The notes under the pieces were generated by a model, which searched no databases, was not told the origin of the DNA, and saw only the letters and a program-made list of their open reading frames with translations. Below, piece after piece: positions 1-13,739 of a stretch of DNA of 64,000 nt. This DNA comes from Oehlia diaphana. Its lineage: Eukaryota; Glomeromycota; Glomeromycetes; Glomerales; Glomeraceae. Location of the stretch: contig QZLH01000359.1 in assembly GCA_003833135.1 (NCBI GenBank), forward strand, positions 21,369-85,368. The letters are read 5' to 3'. How positions within the stretch are numbered: the stretch's first letter is position 1; every line of letters begins with the position of its first letter. The position numbers were made by a program, and so were the translations under genes.

Positions 1-103
1 CTAATTATTTTTATTATATTTATATACTATTTTGTAATATAAAATTAATCAATTCAACCTAACTATTAGAAAAAATCATTTTTTTTTAAAATCATGGATC
101 AAC

Positions 104-240
104 AGTAATTTGGGCCAAACATATAATGGCCAAAATTACAAAAATCCCAAATTTTGTTTAGCTGGACCGGATACTGCTGCCTCTTGACAAATATCAATTT
201 CGCAAAATTCGGGCTGGCATTATAGATGGCCTGAATTACT
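104..240. mobile_element. small inverted-repeat (MITE-like) element
   Basis: The ends are imperfect inverted repeats: the left end starts agtaatttgggcca (104-117) and the right end is tggcctgaattact (227-240), which differ at two positions when folded. Inner arms (tataatggcc near 125 and a ggctggcattata stretch near 211-223) extend the fold. There is no coding capacity. The internal ggccaaaat wording recurs in the elements at 34382 and 57210, so it may be a diverged relative. No clear target-site duplication was found. Confidence 0.5.
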
Positions 241-299
241 ACCGACCATTGAATATTCTACTAGTATTTTAGTATGATTTTAACAAATGGTAATTTAAT

Positions 300-470
300 A
301 GATAATTAAAAAAAATTTTTTTATAATTTTTTTTATCCGGATAATGGGTCAAACCGGATATTTTCTATCCGGATATTTTATCCGGATAAACCCGCGGTAT
401 CCGGATTACTATTTTTTTTTCGGATATCTGCTGGATACCGCGGTTTTATCTGTGCACGGATCAAAGCACT
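300..470. repeat. ATCCGG-rich repeat with GC-rich hairpin
   Basis: A stretch with about seven copies of ATCCGG or CCGGATA, unusual in such AT-rich DNA. It includes a stem ccgcggtatcc (392-402) pairing with ggataccgcgg (433-443). The style (short GC-rich words repeated in both orientations) matches non-autonomous DNA elements such as those at 15561 and 44555, but no terminal repeats were recognised. The rest of 241-1781 is AT-rich DNA in which I see no gene. Confidence 0.4.
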
Positions 471-1781
471 ATTAGCATCTTTTAAAAATTTAAAAACAAA
501 AATGTTAAGTATTACTATTTTCTTGATATTGATAAATTTTTAATCAATTTAGCAAATAATATACCTATCGCTATTATGTTAGCAAAATTTCTATTGTATT
601 CGTCCTTTAAATAAGTTTAAAATCTAAGGAATTTTTAGGAAATTGTCATAATAGTTTTGAAATGATTAATTTAAATCATATTATTGAATTAAAATTTCTT
701 AAAATTGTTTTAACTTATATTGAAAGAAGCAATAATAGTTTAAAAATTCTTGGTATGTTGAGATTAGAAAAAGAATTAAATGATGAGAAACTAAATTTAT
801 TGAATCAAATTAAAGCTAAAAGAGTTAATAATAATATAAAGTAAAAACATAAAACATAAAATATAATAATAATACATATTAAAAATAAAATGAAATAAAA
901 TAAAAATTAGTAATAAATAAAATAAACCCTAAAGCTAACTATAAATAAATCATTGGTTTAATAAAATATCCAAATTCTACTATATTATGTATTTTTTTTT
1001 TTAGATAAAAATTTTTTTATAAGAAAAGTAAGTTTATATTAGGATATCCCAATTTTAATTTTAGTTATTCTATCTGCTGGATAAATACCAATCAGTTTGA
1101 CTAATCATTTTGGCTGGATATTTATCCAGATAATACCCAATATTTGCATTATCCACTAAAGTAATTAATTTTAAAAATTTAGATTTATGCAAAGAATTCA
1201 TTTAAAATATTTTTTTTTAATATTACTAAATTGCAGACTCAGTGCATATGAACTTAATCAGCTGATCATTGATCCTCGTTTAAACCAAAGAAGGTTATTC
1301 TAACAAGTATTTTTATTATTAATTAAAAAAAACAATTTTCACTTTGCTGAAATAACGAAACACATTTTTTATACCATTATAGTAAAAAAAATGTGTTTCT
1401 TTTGATCCACCTATGACTCTAGAATTATAAAATTAATATTATTGATGAAATGAGTCTAATGGAATAAAGTATTTTTAAATTTCTAGCAAATTCTAGAAAT
1501 ATCATTAATTGTGTTTTAACAAGAGAATTCTAACAAACTAAATCTATCTTTTTACAATAAAGTAAGAGCTAATTTTTGGTCCAACTAATTACTTTACACC
1601 ACTTACCTTATCAAATTTAAATTCTCTAATCTTTCCCTTAATATTAAGACTAATTACTTCTTTAAGAATATTGTCTCTCTACAGGTCTAAAAGCATCTGA
1701 TTTGCGTATCTTGATAGTATCGGAAATTTGATTGGGTCTAGATATTTTATTACAATATTCATCATTGTTACAGGCGGTGGT

Positions 1782-2206
1782 TTAAGTTCTTGTTGTGGGA
1801 GAGAACTGATTGGTTTTTTTTCCAGCGTTTCGACCTGCCTTCCTGACACTACTGTGTGAGCTAGTTCCATTCCTTTGCTCTTGTCTTCTGGCACCATTAT
1901 TTTGATTGGTTCCTTAATAAAAAATTTTTAGGTTTGACTTTATTAACCAAATATAGACATGAAAATGTAGTAGTAATAAAATGGATACAAATCAATAGAC
2001 TTACCAGTTGGTCTCTTGAGAGAGCCATTTTCTAGTTTCTGATCCAGATATAGTAATTCGTCGTGTTGTTCAAATGGTTTTCCGGCTTTAACCTACTTAT
2101 TGTAATCAGTCCAATTCACAGAAGACTTGAAACTTTTACTTGCTTTCTCTAGTTTCTTTTCCGTAAAATGAGAAAACTGAGACCGGGGAAACTGAGACTC
2201 TGACAT
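1782..2206 (-). pseudogene. two-exon hypothetical gene with in-frame stop
   Basis: Read on the minus strand, an ATG at 2206 opens an exon to 2005 that ends at a consensus donor (gtaagtc). An acceptor (ttaag) at 1913-1914 opens a second exon, 1912-1782, ending in TAA. The joined frame is exactly 111 codons including the stop. It is rich in Ser, Lys, Gln and Arg (starts MSESQFPRSQFSHF) and has no recognised domain. Codon 38 (2093-2095) is TAG, so the frame is broken unless that base is an error or a read-through. A longer alternative frame exists over 1679-1897. The clean splice sites and the balanced frame suggest a formerly real gene; the function is unknown. Confidence 0.4.
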
Positions 2207-5200
2207 ATTTATGAGATTTTCTAATAGTTTAAGAAACAGTTTAAAGGCTGGCACTGTGATTCTGATGGCACTTTTATACCCAGAAATTTAATGTAGCACA
2301 AATTTAGTGCGATCTAATGATGTTATGACTTTAAAAATATCATTATTATATATACTGATATGACTTATCAAGATTAGTAATAGTAGTGATAGATTATGAC
2401 AGTACTCTGAATCTCTGATCATTTGATCATTATTCATATTGGTCATAAAAAAATATTTTCGACCAAAATTTCTGGTAGCCAGAAAATTATTTTTTGATCG
2501 GAAAATAAGTCATAAAAAATTTTCCACCAAAAAAATCTGGTCATGAAAAAATTATTTCAATTATATAATTTTAATTTTGGGCAAAAAAATTTCTTCGGCA
2601 GAATATGTGGCACTTTCTTTTGCCAAAAGTTTAATAGTTATAATAATGGTGAATATTCTTGCATCATATTAATAAAATTTAACATTTGTATTGTAAATTT
2701 CAGAAATAAATAAATTAATCAAATTATTCAGTAAATTCTAAGATAATTCGGTAAACGTTTATTATTATTATTTTTATTCTCTTCTTGTAAATTGTAATAT
2801 AGTTTATATTTTTTATATAATATTATTTTAAGTTTATTGATGAAAAGATATCATAATTTTTATTTCTAAATTAACATATCCCATATTAAATATGAAATTT
2901 ATGCAAAAATAATATAAGGATGCTAATTAAATCTAATATGTAGCGACTGTAACGTATTTTTTAAAATTTTTTAAATAATGATAGTGGCTAGTAAATTACC
3001 AGGTGGTCTGCATTTTAACTGATCAATTGTTTCATTAAAATCAACATCTACTGTTGTATACTGTTGTATTCTCAGTTGTTTATAATTACTATTTACATTT
3101 TTTATTGAAACTTTACCAGCAATTAAATGAGATTGATGTTAATCCCCATTACGAGAAATCAATTGATTATTTCAAAATAATCGTTATGTGGAATAAATGG
3201 TTTACTGTATTTCCAGAGTAATCCTATTCATAATATCACTTATTGCTAGAATCACCACCTCGTGTGGCAAAAATAAAGCCATATGATAATCTTTGTAGTA
3301 GTAGTAAGAATTGTTAGAAATGATACAAGTGAATCTAATGCAATTGTACATTGCAATTATGATACACTTTTTTTAATAATTATTTATCCTGATAGAACGG
3401 TAATAGGAAAAGATATTAAATTAGAAGGCGTTCAACTATTTAATTATTGTTCTATTAAGATATGAGAAAACTGTAGGATAATAAATGATAATTGATTTTG
3501 ATGGTAAAGTGTTTGGTAGAATAAAGCTATAGGACTTGGGATTATAAAGATTTTCATAAGCTTTATAAACTTAAAGCAACACTTATGCAAATAAGTTTAA
3601 ATATTATGGATTTATAATAGGCTATAAACTTATTTGAAAGTAATGAATGAAAACAATATAAAATGGATTATATGGAAATATCGCAAATTTAACTAATGGA
3701 AAGATTAAATTAGATTCTCATGCAATCCTTGAACGTAATCCATTGATATCAACAGTTGATAAGAGTTACTCTTAGCGTAACAAAGGACATTCTATTATTA
3801 TGATTTGATAATTAACCCACACACGTCAAATTATTCCTTGTAAAAGATTGATCCGTGTTTTATATTTCCATGTTTATTCTTCACATACTATCCGTCACAT
3901 GTGTGCCATAGTACTTAAAAAAAAAGTACGAAATGCCGGCATTACGCAATTTAACTGAAATTAAGCAAAAAGCATGTACAAGAAGAATTTCTAAAATAAT
4001 CTATCTTTAAGAGTGAAAGCAAAATTTGTATTTATCAAATGTTTGCGTTTAGTACATTAAGATTGTGAATTTATAGTTTCTACATTCATATCCATTTTTC
4101 GATATATTCTTTAAGACAAGAAGCATTTTTGGACCATGTGCTGTAACAAGTTTTACATTTATATTTTTCTATTCCATTAAAATCAACAGTAACTTCATAC
4201 TAGGACCAAAAATTTCCTTTTGTCTTTTAGCATGCATGATTTGATAAATTGATCATCAATTAAGCAAACGCCACACGAAATCTTTTTTTATCCATTTTAT
4301 TTTTATTTACTGATGGCATTAAAATATGGCATCAGCATTTCTAATAATTACAAAAGAAAATATGAGAAATGAGTTTTTTATCGCGGTTTACAAAAAAAAA
4401 ATAGTAAACTTGCTAGCTTATTTATAATATTTACAATATTGGCAGGGATTGATATCGAAATATTAAATAATTCACATTCAAATCTGGCAAGATTTGGATA
4501 TTTTCAAACTCCATTTCCGATTTTGCTAAAATTAATAATATTTTGGCAAACATTTTCATTTAAGATATATCTTAATTTGTCATTCGAGTATTTTAAAACT
4601 AAAAATTTTGATTTCTTTTTTTTTTATATTGGTATTTGGAATATTGATTTTATTTGTTTTTTTTTCCTAGATTTATTTAGAATGAAATCGATAATTTAAT
4701 AAGATATTATTACAATTATTAATGTAATCTCTTCAGCGATAACTCTTACAATTAGCATCATAAGTCGCTCACATCACTTTAATAAATTATATTCAAAATA
4801 AAAGAAGCATGCGTTCTTAACTTTGATTGATTGACGTATTGATATATATTATGTAGTTTAAAAATAAAATTAGATTTTAAACATTTATTCATTATATTAA
4901 CTTGTTGTACATTTATTTTTTACAATGTACAAATTCATTACAATTTATTACGAAATTCAATCTAAAAGTAAATTCTTAAGCTTACTTCGAATTTATGAAA
5001 AAAGCAAATCAAAGTCTTAGCCGGAATTACGTTGTGACCATGTGTAGAGTTACACGAGTACGTGCCCAATCAATGAATGCTCAAAATTTTAAATATATTA
5101 AATTCTGTCAAGAAGACAACTTCAGAAAGAAAATTATTGATAGACGATCAACTGATCAAGTTACTTGATAAACTAATTTATTACATAATCATATAATTAC

Positions 5201-5472
5201 ACAATCGCATAAACCCGTGATGATACAGTATAAGATGCTCAATTTATAATATGATTTCATTTTTAAAAATTTCTATATAAGAAAATTATTACCCTAATAA
5301 TAGTATATCAGATATATCTTTAATATTCACTATTATCTTATTACCTATTTTGTTAGAAAAAAAGATTGTATAATCTGACTATTTGATCTTAAAAAAAACT
5401 CTTTCAATATATAATGTTAGAAAACGTATAATTTAATTTAATTAATTCAAACTTTATTATTGTTTTTGTATA
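2207..5472. other. gene-free AT-rich interval
   Basis: No gene can be supported here. Around 2437-2555 there are short inverted words (tttctgg/ccagaaa and repeated ggtcataaaa) suggesting an old small element. Around 3120-3780 short peptide-like stretches appear in changing frames with many stops, possibly a decayed gene, but no family could be named. The open frames at 3283-3465 and 4439-4699 are short, AT-driven, and without splice or domain support. Confidence 0.5.
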
Positions 5473-7563
5473 TTAATTATTACTCATAGAATTTTCTATT
5501 TCTCGTCCCGGATAATAGTTATTTCTTTCAGGTTTAGTATTATAATGCCTTTCAGCGAGTACTTGCATTTCTTGTCCATGATAATCAATTCTTCCAGGTT
5601 GAGTATTATGACGACTTTCAGGTAATATTTCTTGTCCATGATTATCAGCTCGTACAGGATGGGCAATTTCATTTCCATTTCTTCTTTTAAAGTATTTATT
5701 ATATAATAATACGCCTAAAATGGATAATAGAGCACCACCAATCATAGATCCAATAACAATACCAGTAATATTTGATTTATTATTTTCGGATTTCTGTGAT
5801 GGCGATAAAGGTGATAAAGGTGACAAAGGTGACAAACTAGGTGACGGTTTTATAGGTACTGATGCTGATGTTCTTACCAGACTTGATGACGAGGTTTTAA
5901 ATTCATTCGTCCATATATATTCGTTGACATTACTAATATCAAGCAATAAAATATCATTATCTGTAATATAACTTATTCCTATTAAAATTATCTTGGTTAG
6001 ATCATAATAGTTTAAATTTAAGATAATTTGAATAATATATTTACCATATGATATAACCATATAATTTCTAATTACATTTGCCCTATGTCCACTTCGAAAT
6101 ACTTCTGGAGTTGGCCCAGAAGTTTTTGGGATACGCCATTCAAAATTTATTAAACTTAATTCATAAAGCGGTCCTTCAGATATGATAGAAGTTGTGATAG
6201 TATTATCTAAACCTCCAAAAATGATAATTCTTTGTCCATCTAACCCTATTTAAATAGAATTACAATATATTTTAAAAATACTGAATTGCCTTTATAATAT
6301 TTCTTTTTTTTTTTTTTTTAAATACGTACCAAGAACAGCAGACATCCCAAATTTATTAGGTATTGTTCCTGAAGTTATCTATATACAATCATGAAATTAA
6401 ATTGCATGCTTATTTAAATCATTTATAATTAATTTGATAATTTTATAATTAACTTACATTACTAGTCCAAATGTTATTTGTTGTATCATAAAAACGAACC
6501 TATATAAAAAATTTTCATGATTAATAAAATTATCTATGTCAACAAATCATTGTTTATAAAATATTAATATTTTTATCTGTTATTCGAAAGGTAAATAATC
6601 TAGTTATACATTCTTAAAATTTTATCTAAAAAAATAAAAAATTCATCGCCATTTTCAAAATGTTTGACGCAGTTATATTTCAATTAAAAATAAAAAAGAA
6701 AAGAAAAACCGAAAGCGGACGAAAACAGGTCGAAAAACCGGATGGAAATCGGATGAATATTGATATTTGAATATACATTCACAAATAAACTGCCTCAACC
6801 ATTTTGAAAATGGTAATATATGCTATAATTTTAGAAACAAAATAAAGCAATATACCTGTGATAAATCATTATCCACTAAGTAATAAAAATATTAAATCAA
6901 AAAAATCAATGAGAAATATAAAAATAGTAAATAATACAGAATTACTGGCAGTCCAAGCTTACCTATATAAAGTATCTTATTATCAGGCAATAAAGTGGCA
7001 ACATTAACAACATTTGGCGCGCCAACTGAACTTCCTTTTGTCCAAACTAAATTAATTGTATCTAAAATATAAAAACTTAAACCACCTCCGGCCCATAAAT
7101 ACATTCTTCCATTTCGGTCGATAACTGCCGTCGAAGCATCTATAATAATAGGAGGTTCACCAGTCATTATTGGAATACTCCATGAATTATTTTGTGGATC
7201 AAATCTATAAACATCTTTATCTCCAAATAGTATGTCGGTGGATCCTATAAGTATGAACAACGTATCATTATTTGCACCCCCTTTCGCGGAACCAGCATTA
7301 TGATGTGCAGGAACAGTATTAACGTTTGATAAATCTGTCGATAATAAGTTTCGAGTATTAAATGGGACAGAAAAGTCGATATAAAAGAAATCTTTTCCAA
7401 CATTACTGTTATAGATGTCAAAACCACCCAAAATATACAACTTATTATCAATAAGCGTTGCAGTATGTCCAGACCGTTTACGGTGTGATATTTGGCAATT
7501 TATTTCAATTAATAATTGAAATAAAATCCATAACGAAATATAGACTAGACACTTTTGTAACAT
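5473..7563 (-). CDS. kelch-repeat type I membrane protein, six exons
   Basis: Exons read on the minus strand are 7563-6963, 6875-6856, 6499-6458, 6378-6330, 6245-6045 and 5978-5473. All have GT-AG borders and the joined frame is exactly 473 codons (472 residues plus stop). Residues 1-23 are a signal peptide (hydrophobic core, then Cys-Gln). Kelch-type blades follow, e.g. SGHTATLIDNKLYILGGFD near residue 33, with further Gly-Gly blade motifs to about residue 320. A Ser/Pro-rich stalk with LSP repeats (about 350-365) precedes one membrane segment (about 376-397) with a basic KRR stop-transfer. The cytoplasmic tail (about 405-472) has three imperfect repeats of an H/Y-G-Q/R-E-I/M type. Kelch propellers bind proteins or sugars, so a surface receptor or adhesion role is inferred. 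The ligand is unknown. One intron carries a MITE. Confidence 0.85.
6649..6813. mobile_element. MITE inside intron 2 of the kelch gene
   Basis: 165 bp bounded by terminal inverted repeats of about 27 bp: ccattttcaaaatgtttgac at the left, and the right end (to 6813) is its reverse complement with about three mismatches over 27 positions. No coding capacity. It lies wholly within the 356-nt intron 6500-6855 and leaves both splice sites intact; it accounts for the intron being much longer than its neighbours (79 to 112 nt). No clear target-site duplication. Confidence 0.7.
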
Positions 7564-8650
7564 TATTGCACCTCTTTTTTTATTTTTTTAAAAAAAAATA
7601 AAGAATAATAAAAAAAATACTTCTCTAAAAAAATGTTATGAGTTTTATAGTTATCACATTGTGTTTCATTCTTCCATTTTGGGGACAATAATTACTACAA
7701 CATTATAATAATTTAAGAATACAAGGACATTGAGCAACATTCTAGTTTAAGCTTCAGATATTACTTATTTTAGTTTAAATTCTAATAATTCTAATATTAT
7801 GTTTATATCAATTATAATATTAATCATGGTCATTGAATTATATAGTTGCCGATTTGTGTAATATCAATCTCGCTAATCTCGCTTAATAGTATTTAGTATC
7901 TTGATCAGAACAGGAACGAATCAACAAATCATGTGACTTATGATAAGGGTACACTGCTGTGTCACATCAGAAGTTTCATAATTGTTACATGAAATGCATT
8001 TCAGCATTACACAAATAATTTTTTAATGTAGATTATTTTTGTAATTAACATAAATATTATTTTATTTAGCCAAGTGATGGACAACACATTTTCGTATGAT
8101 GAAGATAAATAAAGTAAAAAATATATATATAATCACTCATCCATTAATTGTGCTTAAATATTTTGATGATTATTGGTTAATTACAAATATAGCTTTGTGG
8201 GCGAATTTGCGAACCTAATTTTTCAAATCCACTTATAACTTTTTAATAGTTGAGAATTTCTTAATATTTTTGTACATTAAATAAGACCTAATTTATCATG
8301 TTTTGTAAAAAAGACAATTATAAAATTTCCATAGTCGAGTGATTAATTTAAAACGACCAGAAAAATTCCAGCATTAGGATCAAAGACAGGCCCAGCGCTG
8401 ATCATTCATGATTCCCAAAATTGCGGGTAGTCGACTGATTTACTGCGTCTGCAGCTAAATTTAATATAAATAATATGAAATCCCTGTCGCACTAAGTGTC
8501 ACTCATGATCTTCTTTCATACTTATTTTTAAAATTGCGATGAGTTTATAAATAACTGGGAATCTCATATAGATAGCCGGGAATTTACTAATTTTAGTCAA
8601 GTTAAAATAGTTAATATTTAATGAGTAGCACGCCCCAGGGATTACCCATT

Positions 8651-8729
8651 TATTTCATGGGAAGGGGATCATTAGGGTTTATTTCCCTTCAGGAAAAAAA
8701 CCCTATTATTCCCAACTTCCCATGAAATA
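8651..8729. repeat. long inverted repeat (hairpin)
   Basis: tatttcatgggaag at 8651-8664 is the exact reverse complement of 8716-8729. The inner sequence continues to pair (agggtttatt with aaaaaccct, and ccc/ggg words). Probably a foldback element relic; no coding sequence. Confidence 0.7.
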
Positions 8730-9727
8730 ACTAATACTAATTTAATAAATAACAAGTTTTGATAAGCCAAGAAGGGTATTTAATGAGTCTTAATTGTCAA
8801 AACTCCATTATTAGAATGATCATGTACAAATTGTGCAAGTTGATTTAAACCGTAAACTCCAACATTATCTACTGACGTAATGTTTTCTACACCAACAGCT
8901 TGGTCGGTATTAATGGATTTTGCGATTAAAATATCGTGATAAATATTATTTAATGAGAAATGTTATGCCAAACGTAGCATCTTTCTCATCTCTTGTTATG
9001 ACCAAAATGTAAAATCAACCCAGACACTAACGCACATGTAGTTATCTGTATACAACAAATCATCTAACCATCCAAATACCGAGACTTGCTCATCAAGTTA
9101 CTTCTGGACAATACATAGTAACTTTTCTTATGCATCTGATCACTCTGATGTGTCTCAAAGAGTCAATGCAAATATTCTTAATACTACAACTAGGAGAAAC
9201 GTAAACCGGTATTAATTCCGAAGTGACGGTTAAATCACGGAATCTGTTACCTAAGTGAGAACATAAGTTCAATTCCCGAGATGAGCAGAATAAAATAATT
9301 GGACATCGGGACATGACAACAGTCTTCAAGCGTAGAATATATACCGTATAATCCATATAAAATACCCGTCTCAATATATCAAATATATCAAATATGTAAT
9401 ATGTGGATCAAATTTAACAACTATCATAAATCGAATTTATTAAATTCTTCTAGCACTGACAGGGTAGAAGTATATACACAGGTAAGTAAATTGATTATAC
9501 CGGGTATTTTAGTCAGTACTACACGGTAGTTTTCGTTACACTTCTGACTAATAATTTATTAATAAAATAAAATTTCCAAGATGAAATACTAATTCGAAGA
9601 AATAATTTGAAATCAGGATAGAGAACATTATTTAATTTTGATAATTAATAATACCAAATTTTTAAATTCATTCTTGAATTATGTCGCGTCGAATATAAAT
9701 GTCACCCAAACGAAGGATTTCAGGTAT

Positions 9728-9861
9728 GCATCTTGATATGTTTATATACTAACATATAGTATGTTAGTACTATATAAACATATCAAGATGCAGTGATGTG
9801 CATTGGAAAGCTTGGAATTGAAAGAATCAATAACTTCCAATCTTCCAACGCACATCACTGC
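9728..9861. repeat. two abutting hairpins (double foldback)
   Basis: First hairpin: 9728-9756 pairs with 9760-9791 (arm starts gcatcttgatatgtttatat) with only a 3-nt bulge and a 3-nt loop. Second hairpin: gcagtgatgtgc from 9790 pairs with 9842-9861, with one mismatch and one bulged base over 20 bp, and an inner ttggaa/ttccaa stem. The two hairpins share the GC at 9790-9791. No open reading frame. Such perfect arms in diverged AT-rich DNA suggest a recent insertion or a structured transcript. Confidence 0.8.
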
Positions 9862-11852
9862 ATATAGATCTAGAAGCTGGTCGTACAATATCAAGAACCA
9901 TACTTTTATGATTTAATTAATTAATTACCATATTTGGGCTTATAATAATCTTTAACTACTGTATATGAATAAATTTTATAAATTTTCGAATTTGATTCAT
10001 ACCTCATAATTAGTTGATTTATTGGATATATTATTTGATTTTAAATAGTAATACTGTAATAGAAATTTTATGTAAGGAGGAAAGATATGACAAACTGGTG
10101 ATATAACAAATTGTTCAAGAGAATATTTTGCAAAGGTCTCAAGTTAAAACCATTCTATTAATCTTATCACTTTAGAACCCAAGTTAAAGAAGTAAATCCA
10201 GATTACTTCTATCGTCACATTTTACATTGGAAATTATGAAGATGAACGTTTATGTCCGTATAGTGCTTTTAATACTTTAATCGATCGGACACAACCGTGA
10301 CGTGATACTGAAGACAAAAGGAAAAGAGGAATAGTATAGAAGCCATTAAAAATGAAAATGTGTCTTACTCTGTGTCCTCTATTATGACATTTTATAGTCA
10401 TTTTAACGACAGGTTTGAAATCCTAATCAATATTATCCTAACCCTAATCCTAAATAATTTTCTTACCTAACTCTAACTCTAATCCTAAATGATGATTGTC
10501 GGTGAACATTTTCTGCGAAATGACAGGACCCCGAGCTATACATAAAAAGGTAGGGTAAGGTTTGTGTAGAATTGTCCAAAATAATCATTTAGATCTTTCC
10601 TTTTATAGATAATGCCGGCCGGAATTTATTTTCTTTTTTAGACGCCGACTGGCATTATTATAATTCCAGCCCTGAAAAAATGCGTGGAGCTAATAGTATT
10701 TTTTTTTTGGCTACACCTTACCTCCTGAAATTACCCTGCCGGTGAAAAGTTCTGTGGTTAGATACTGTAATTGACGGTGAAATGATTATGAATGCGACCC
10801 ACAATGATAGTCATATTAATAACAAAATTATTAAATAAACCGTACAAATAAAACGCATTTATTGTAATATTAGAATCAAATTTTACACTTTTATTACTTT
10901 AATTATATCAAAATCTATCTAATTAGCCAATGAATACTTATTAACGCATCGCATTAATTATTTTCTCAAAGCAGATATTTTTTTTACTTCCGAAAGTGCA
11001 AAGTCAAGGCGAACGTACATTACATTTAATTGATTAGATTATTAGATTACTTTAATTACATAAATTGCTCATATCGTGTAATTCGTTAGGTGCATTTTGG
11101 CGTAACGTAAAATAATAATTTCAAATTTTTTTATTATTTAGTTTATTAATCTAAACTACCAATAAATTTTATAATTATACGGGATGATTACCCATATCCA
11201 ATAACTGTAATATTATGCATGCCACAATATTATGCCTTTTATATACATAACCAATATTTTTTATCTCCTTCTTTTACCAGCAAAAATAAGCATGATTCTA
11301 ATAGGCTGCATAATAAACATTTTTATTTACTGCACATTCACAATGGTAATAAGTATGATAATTTATGGGTCATATCATGAGTATCGGGGAACCATCAAGA
11401 CACTTTAAATTTTGGACTTGCATTTTTTATGATTACAAGATTACAAGATTATTTGAATTAATTTTATAAAAATATCATTTCTTTTACGATTTTATTAGCG
11501 TATAAAGAATACATTAATAAAATATAAATTTATCTTACAGGGTTATTTTACTAAGAATAATTAGAAAAAACTATTTCTAATATTTTTTTACATAAAAACA
11601 ACTTAAAAAAATATTTAAATGGAAATATTTTACAAAGGGGAAAAAAGGTTCATTATGATTTTTAAAAATTAAAATTTTTAAAATTATGATTTTAAGATTT
11701 TTTTTTGAAAAAAATAGGATATTTTAGTAGTGGAAATAGTTGGAGAGGTAACCGTCCTTCGTTATAACCTTCGGTATAAAAGTAAAACCGTCCTAAAATT
11801 TTAACCGTCGGTATAAGTATAGACAATCCGTATTTTTTTCGTTCATTTTTTG

Positions 11853-12028
11853 AACATTCGTTTCCGTTTTCGTTCTACTTTTTTATTGGAGATTCTTTTC
11901 CGTTTTCGTTCTACTTTTTATTGGAGATTCTTTTCCGTTTTCGTTCTACTTTTATTGAACATTCGTTTCCGTTTTCGTTCTACTTTCATTGGAGATTATG
12001 AATTAATTGTTTCACTCATTTTGTTTAT

Positions 12029-12087
<59 letters not shown>
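11853..12087. repeat. tandem repeat of about 36 bp followed by 56-nt T run
   Basis: Four imperfect copies of a unit built on ttcgtttccgttttcgttctacttttattggagattc occupy about 11853-11998. They are followed, after a short spacer, by an uninterrupted run of 56 T (12032-12087). The open frame through it is simple-sequence read-through, not a gene. Confidence 0.8.
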
Positions 12088-12096
<9 letters not shown>

Positions 12097-13739
12097 TCGA
12101 TATCATTTTCGTTGATGAAAAAAAATTTCCAGTCGATGACTACTGTATTTATAATAGTTGAAGTCGATTAATGATCCATAGAAGATTCGAAGAATCATTT
12201 GAATTTTAAATTATTCAAAATACAAAAATGGATAATTGTAACATTAAAAAAAAATCATACGATATTATTGTGCAGCCAAAATCATTTGATTGTTTCGTTT
12301 ATTAAAATTATAAATTTTATAAATTATAATTATAGCACAACATTATCCATTTAATCTTGACTTTTACTTAAAATAAAAAAATAAATGAGAAGATTATGAA
12401 AAAAAAAAAAAATTGTACAATTAAATTTTCTCACAGTTATCTGATATATGCTTACTTTATTTGGTACTTATATGAACTCCTATTGTTTCATTTATTATTT
12501 TAATGAAAAAAAAGTTTATATTCGCGTTAAAGTTTGATAACAGATATTCTGATATTCTTGATTAAGAAAATTTTGAATCGCCAATATACCAAAAATGAAG
12601 AACAAGAGATTTTGAAATCGAAAAAAAAGGAAAAAAATTTAAACAAAGTTTAAGTTTCAATAAATAATAAACATTTTGAAACTTAAAAATTATTTATATT
12701 TGGATTTTTATTTAGTTATCAATTTTTTTTTGACGCGTTAAAATCATATAATACCTTCTATCAGATGTGTTTGTTACATTATTTAAATTAAAGTTTAAAG
12801 AGTATGCCAACAATTTTTTTTCATAAATTAAATTTTCGTAGTGGATTGTTGAGAAAATTCTAGGTTTTGATCTTTTAGTAACTTATTACTTAATTGAGAA
12901 TTTCTTGAATATATTATAATAGGAAATAATTTTCTTTTAACTTTTTGGCGTTGTCATGAGGGGGGTTTTTTTTTTAAGGTTTTACAATGATTTACAGATT
13001 GGGGAGTCATTAAAGTAAATCATACATATTGAAACAAACAAATTCTTTCATTCTTAGTTTCGTTTTATTGGTCGATCTTTAAATTTGTTTAAAATTTTAT
13101 CCAATAATAATAGGAAATTCGGGATTATGATATAATTACATATTTTAAGGAGTTATACAACTAATAAAATTTAATTAATTACATAAAGAAATTCATTAAA
13201 AAGAATATTATATTTATTTACATACAGAAATAATTAATTAAGGAAATGCGTTACTAACAAAAAAAAATTACTTTTTTTTTAAAAAATTATTTTTAGATGA
13301 TGATCTTTTCTATTTTAATATTTGAATTAAGATACCATTTTTAAATTGTTAAAACTTTTTAATATTATTACAAATTAAAAATAATTTTCTAAATAATCAA
13401 GGAATGTAACGCAAACCGATTTTTTCCAGAAACAAAATTTCCTTTATTTTTTATTTTATTATTTTTATGGTTTCTTTGGCTTGTTTTTTTTTATTTTTTT
13501 TTTCCTTTGATAACTTTTATCCATAAAATTTTCAAAATTAGAATTATTTATTTATTTATAATAATCATTATCCTATTGGTCTCACAATTATTTACACAAA
13601 AGTATTCGTAAATATAAATATTTAGATTTTTTTTTTATATTTTTCAATTTCTAAAAATAGAATTATTTTTCCTGATAAACTTTCGTCATCTAAAAAAATA
13701 TATATATATTTTAAATTTAGAAACAAGTTGTTCCTGACG

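Noticed and set aside
662..844. 60-codon AT-rich frame, also those at 3283, 4439, 17969, 20577, 22649, 29805, 31465, 32252, 36214 and 39746
   Set aside because: Short frames of low complexity or within repeats, with no homology signal I recognise.
9093..9374. 93-codon minus-strand frame
   Set aside because: No domain, no splice context, no neighbouring coding signal; chance open frame.
10431..10500. cctaaccctaatcctaa-type run
   Set aside because: Degenerate and short; could be an old interstitial telomeric patch but not supportable.
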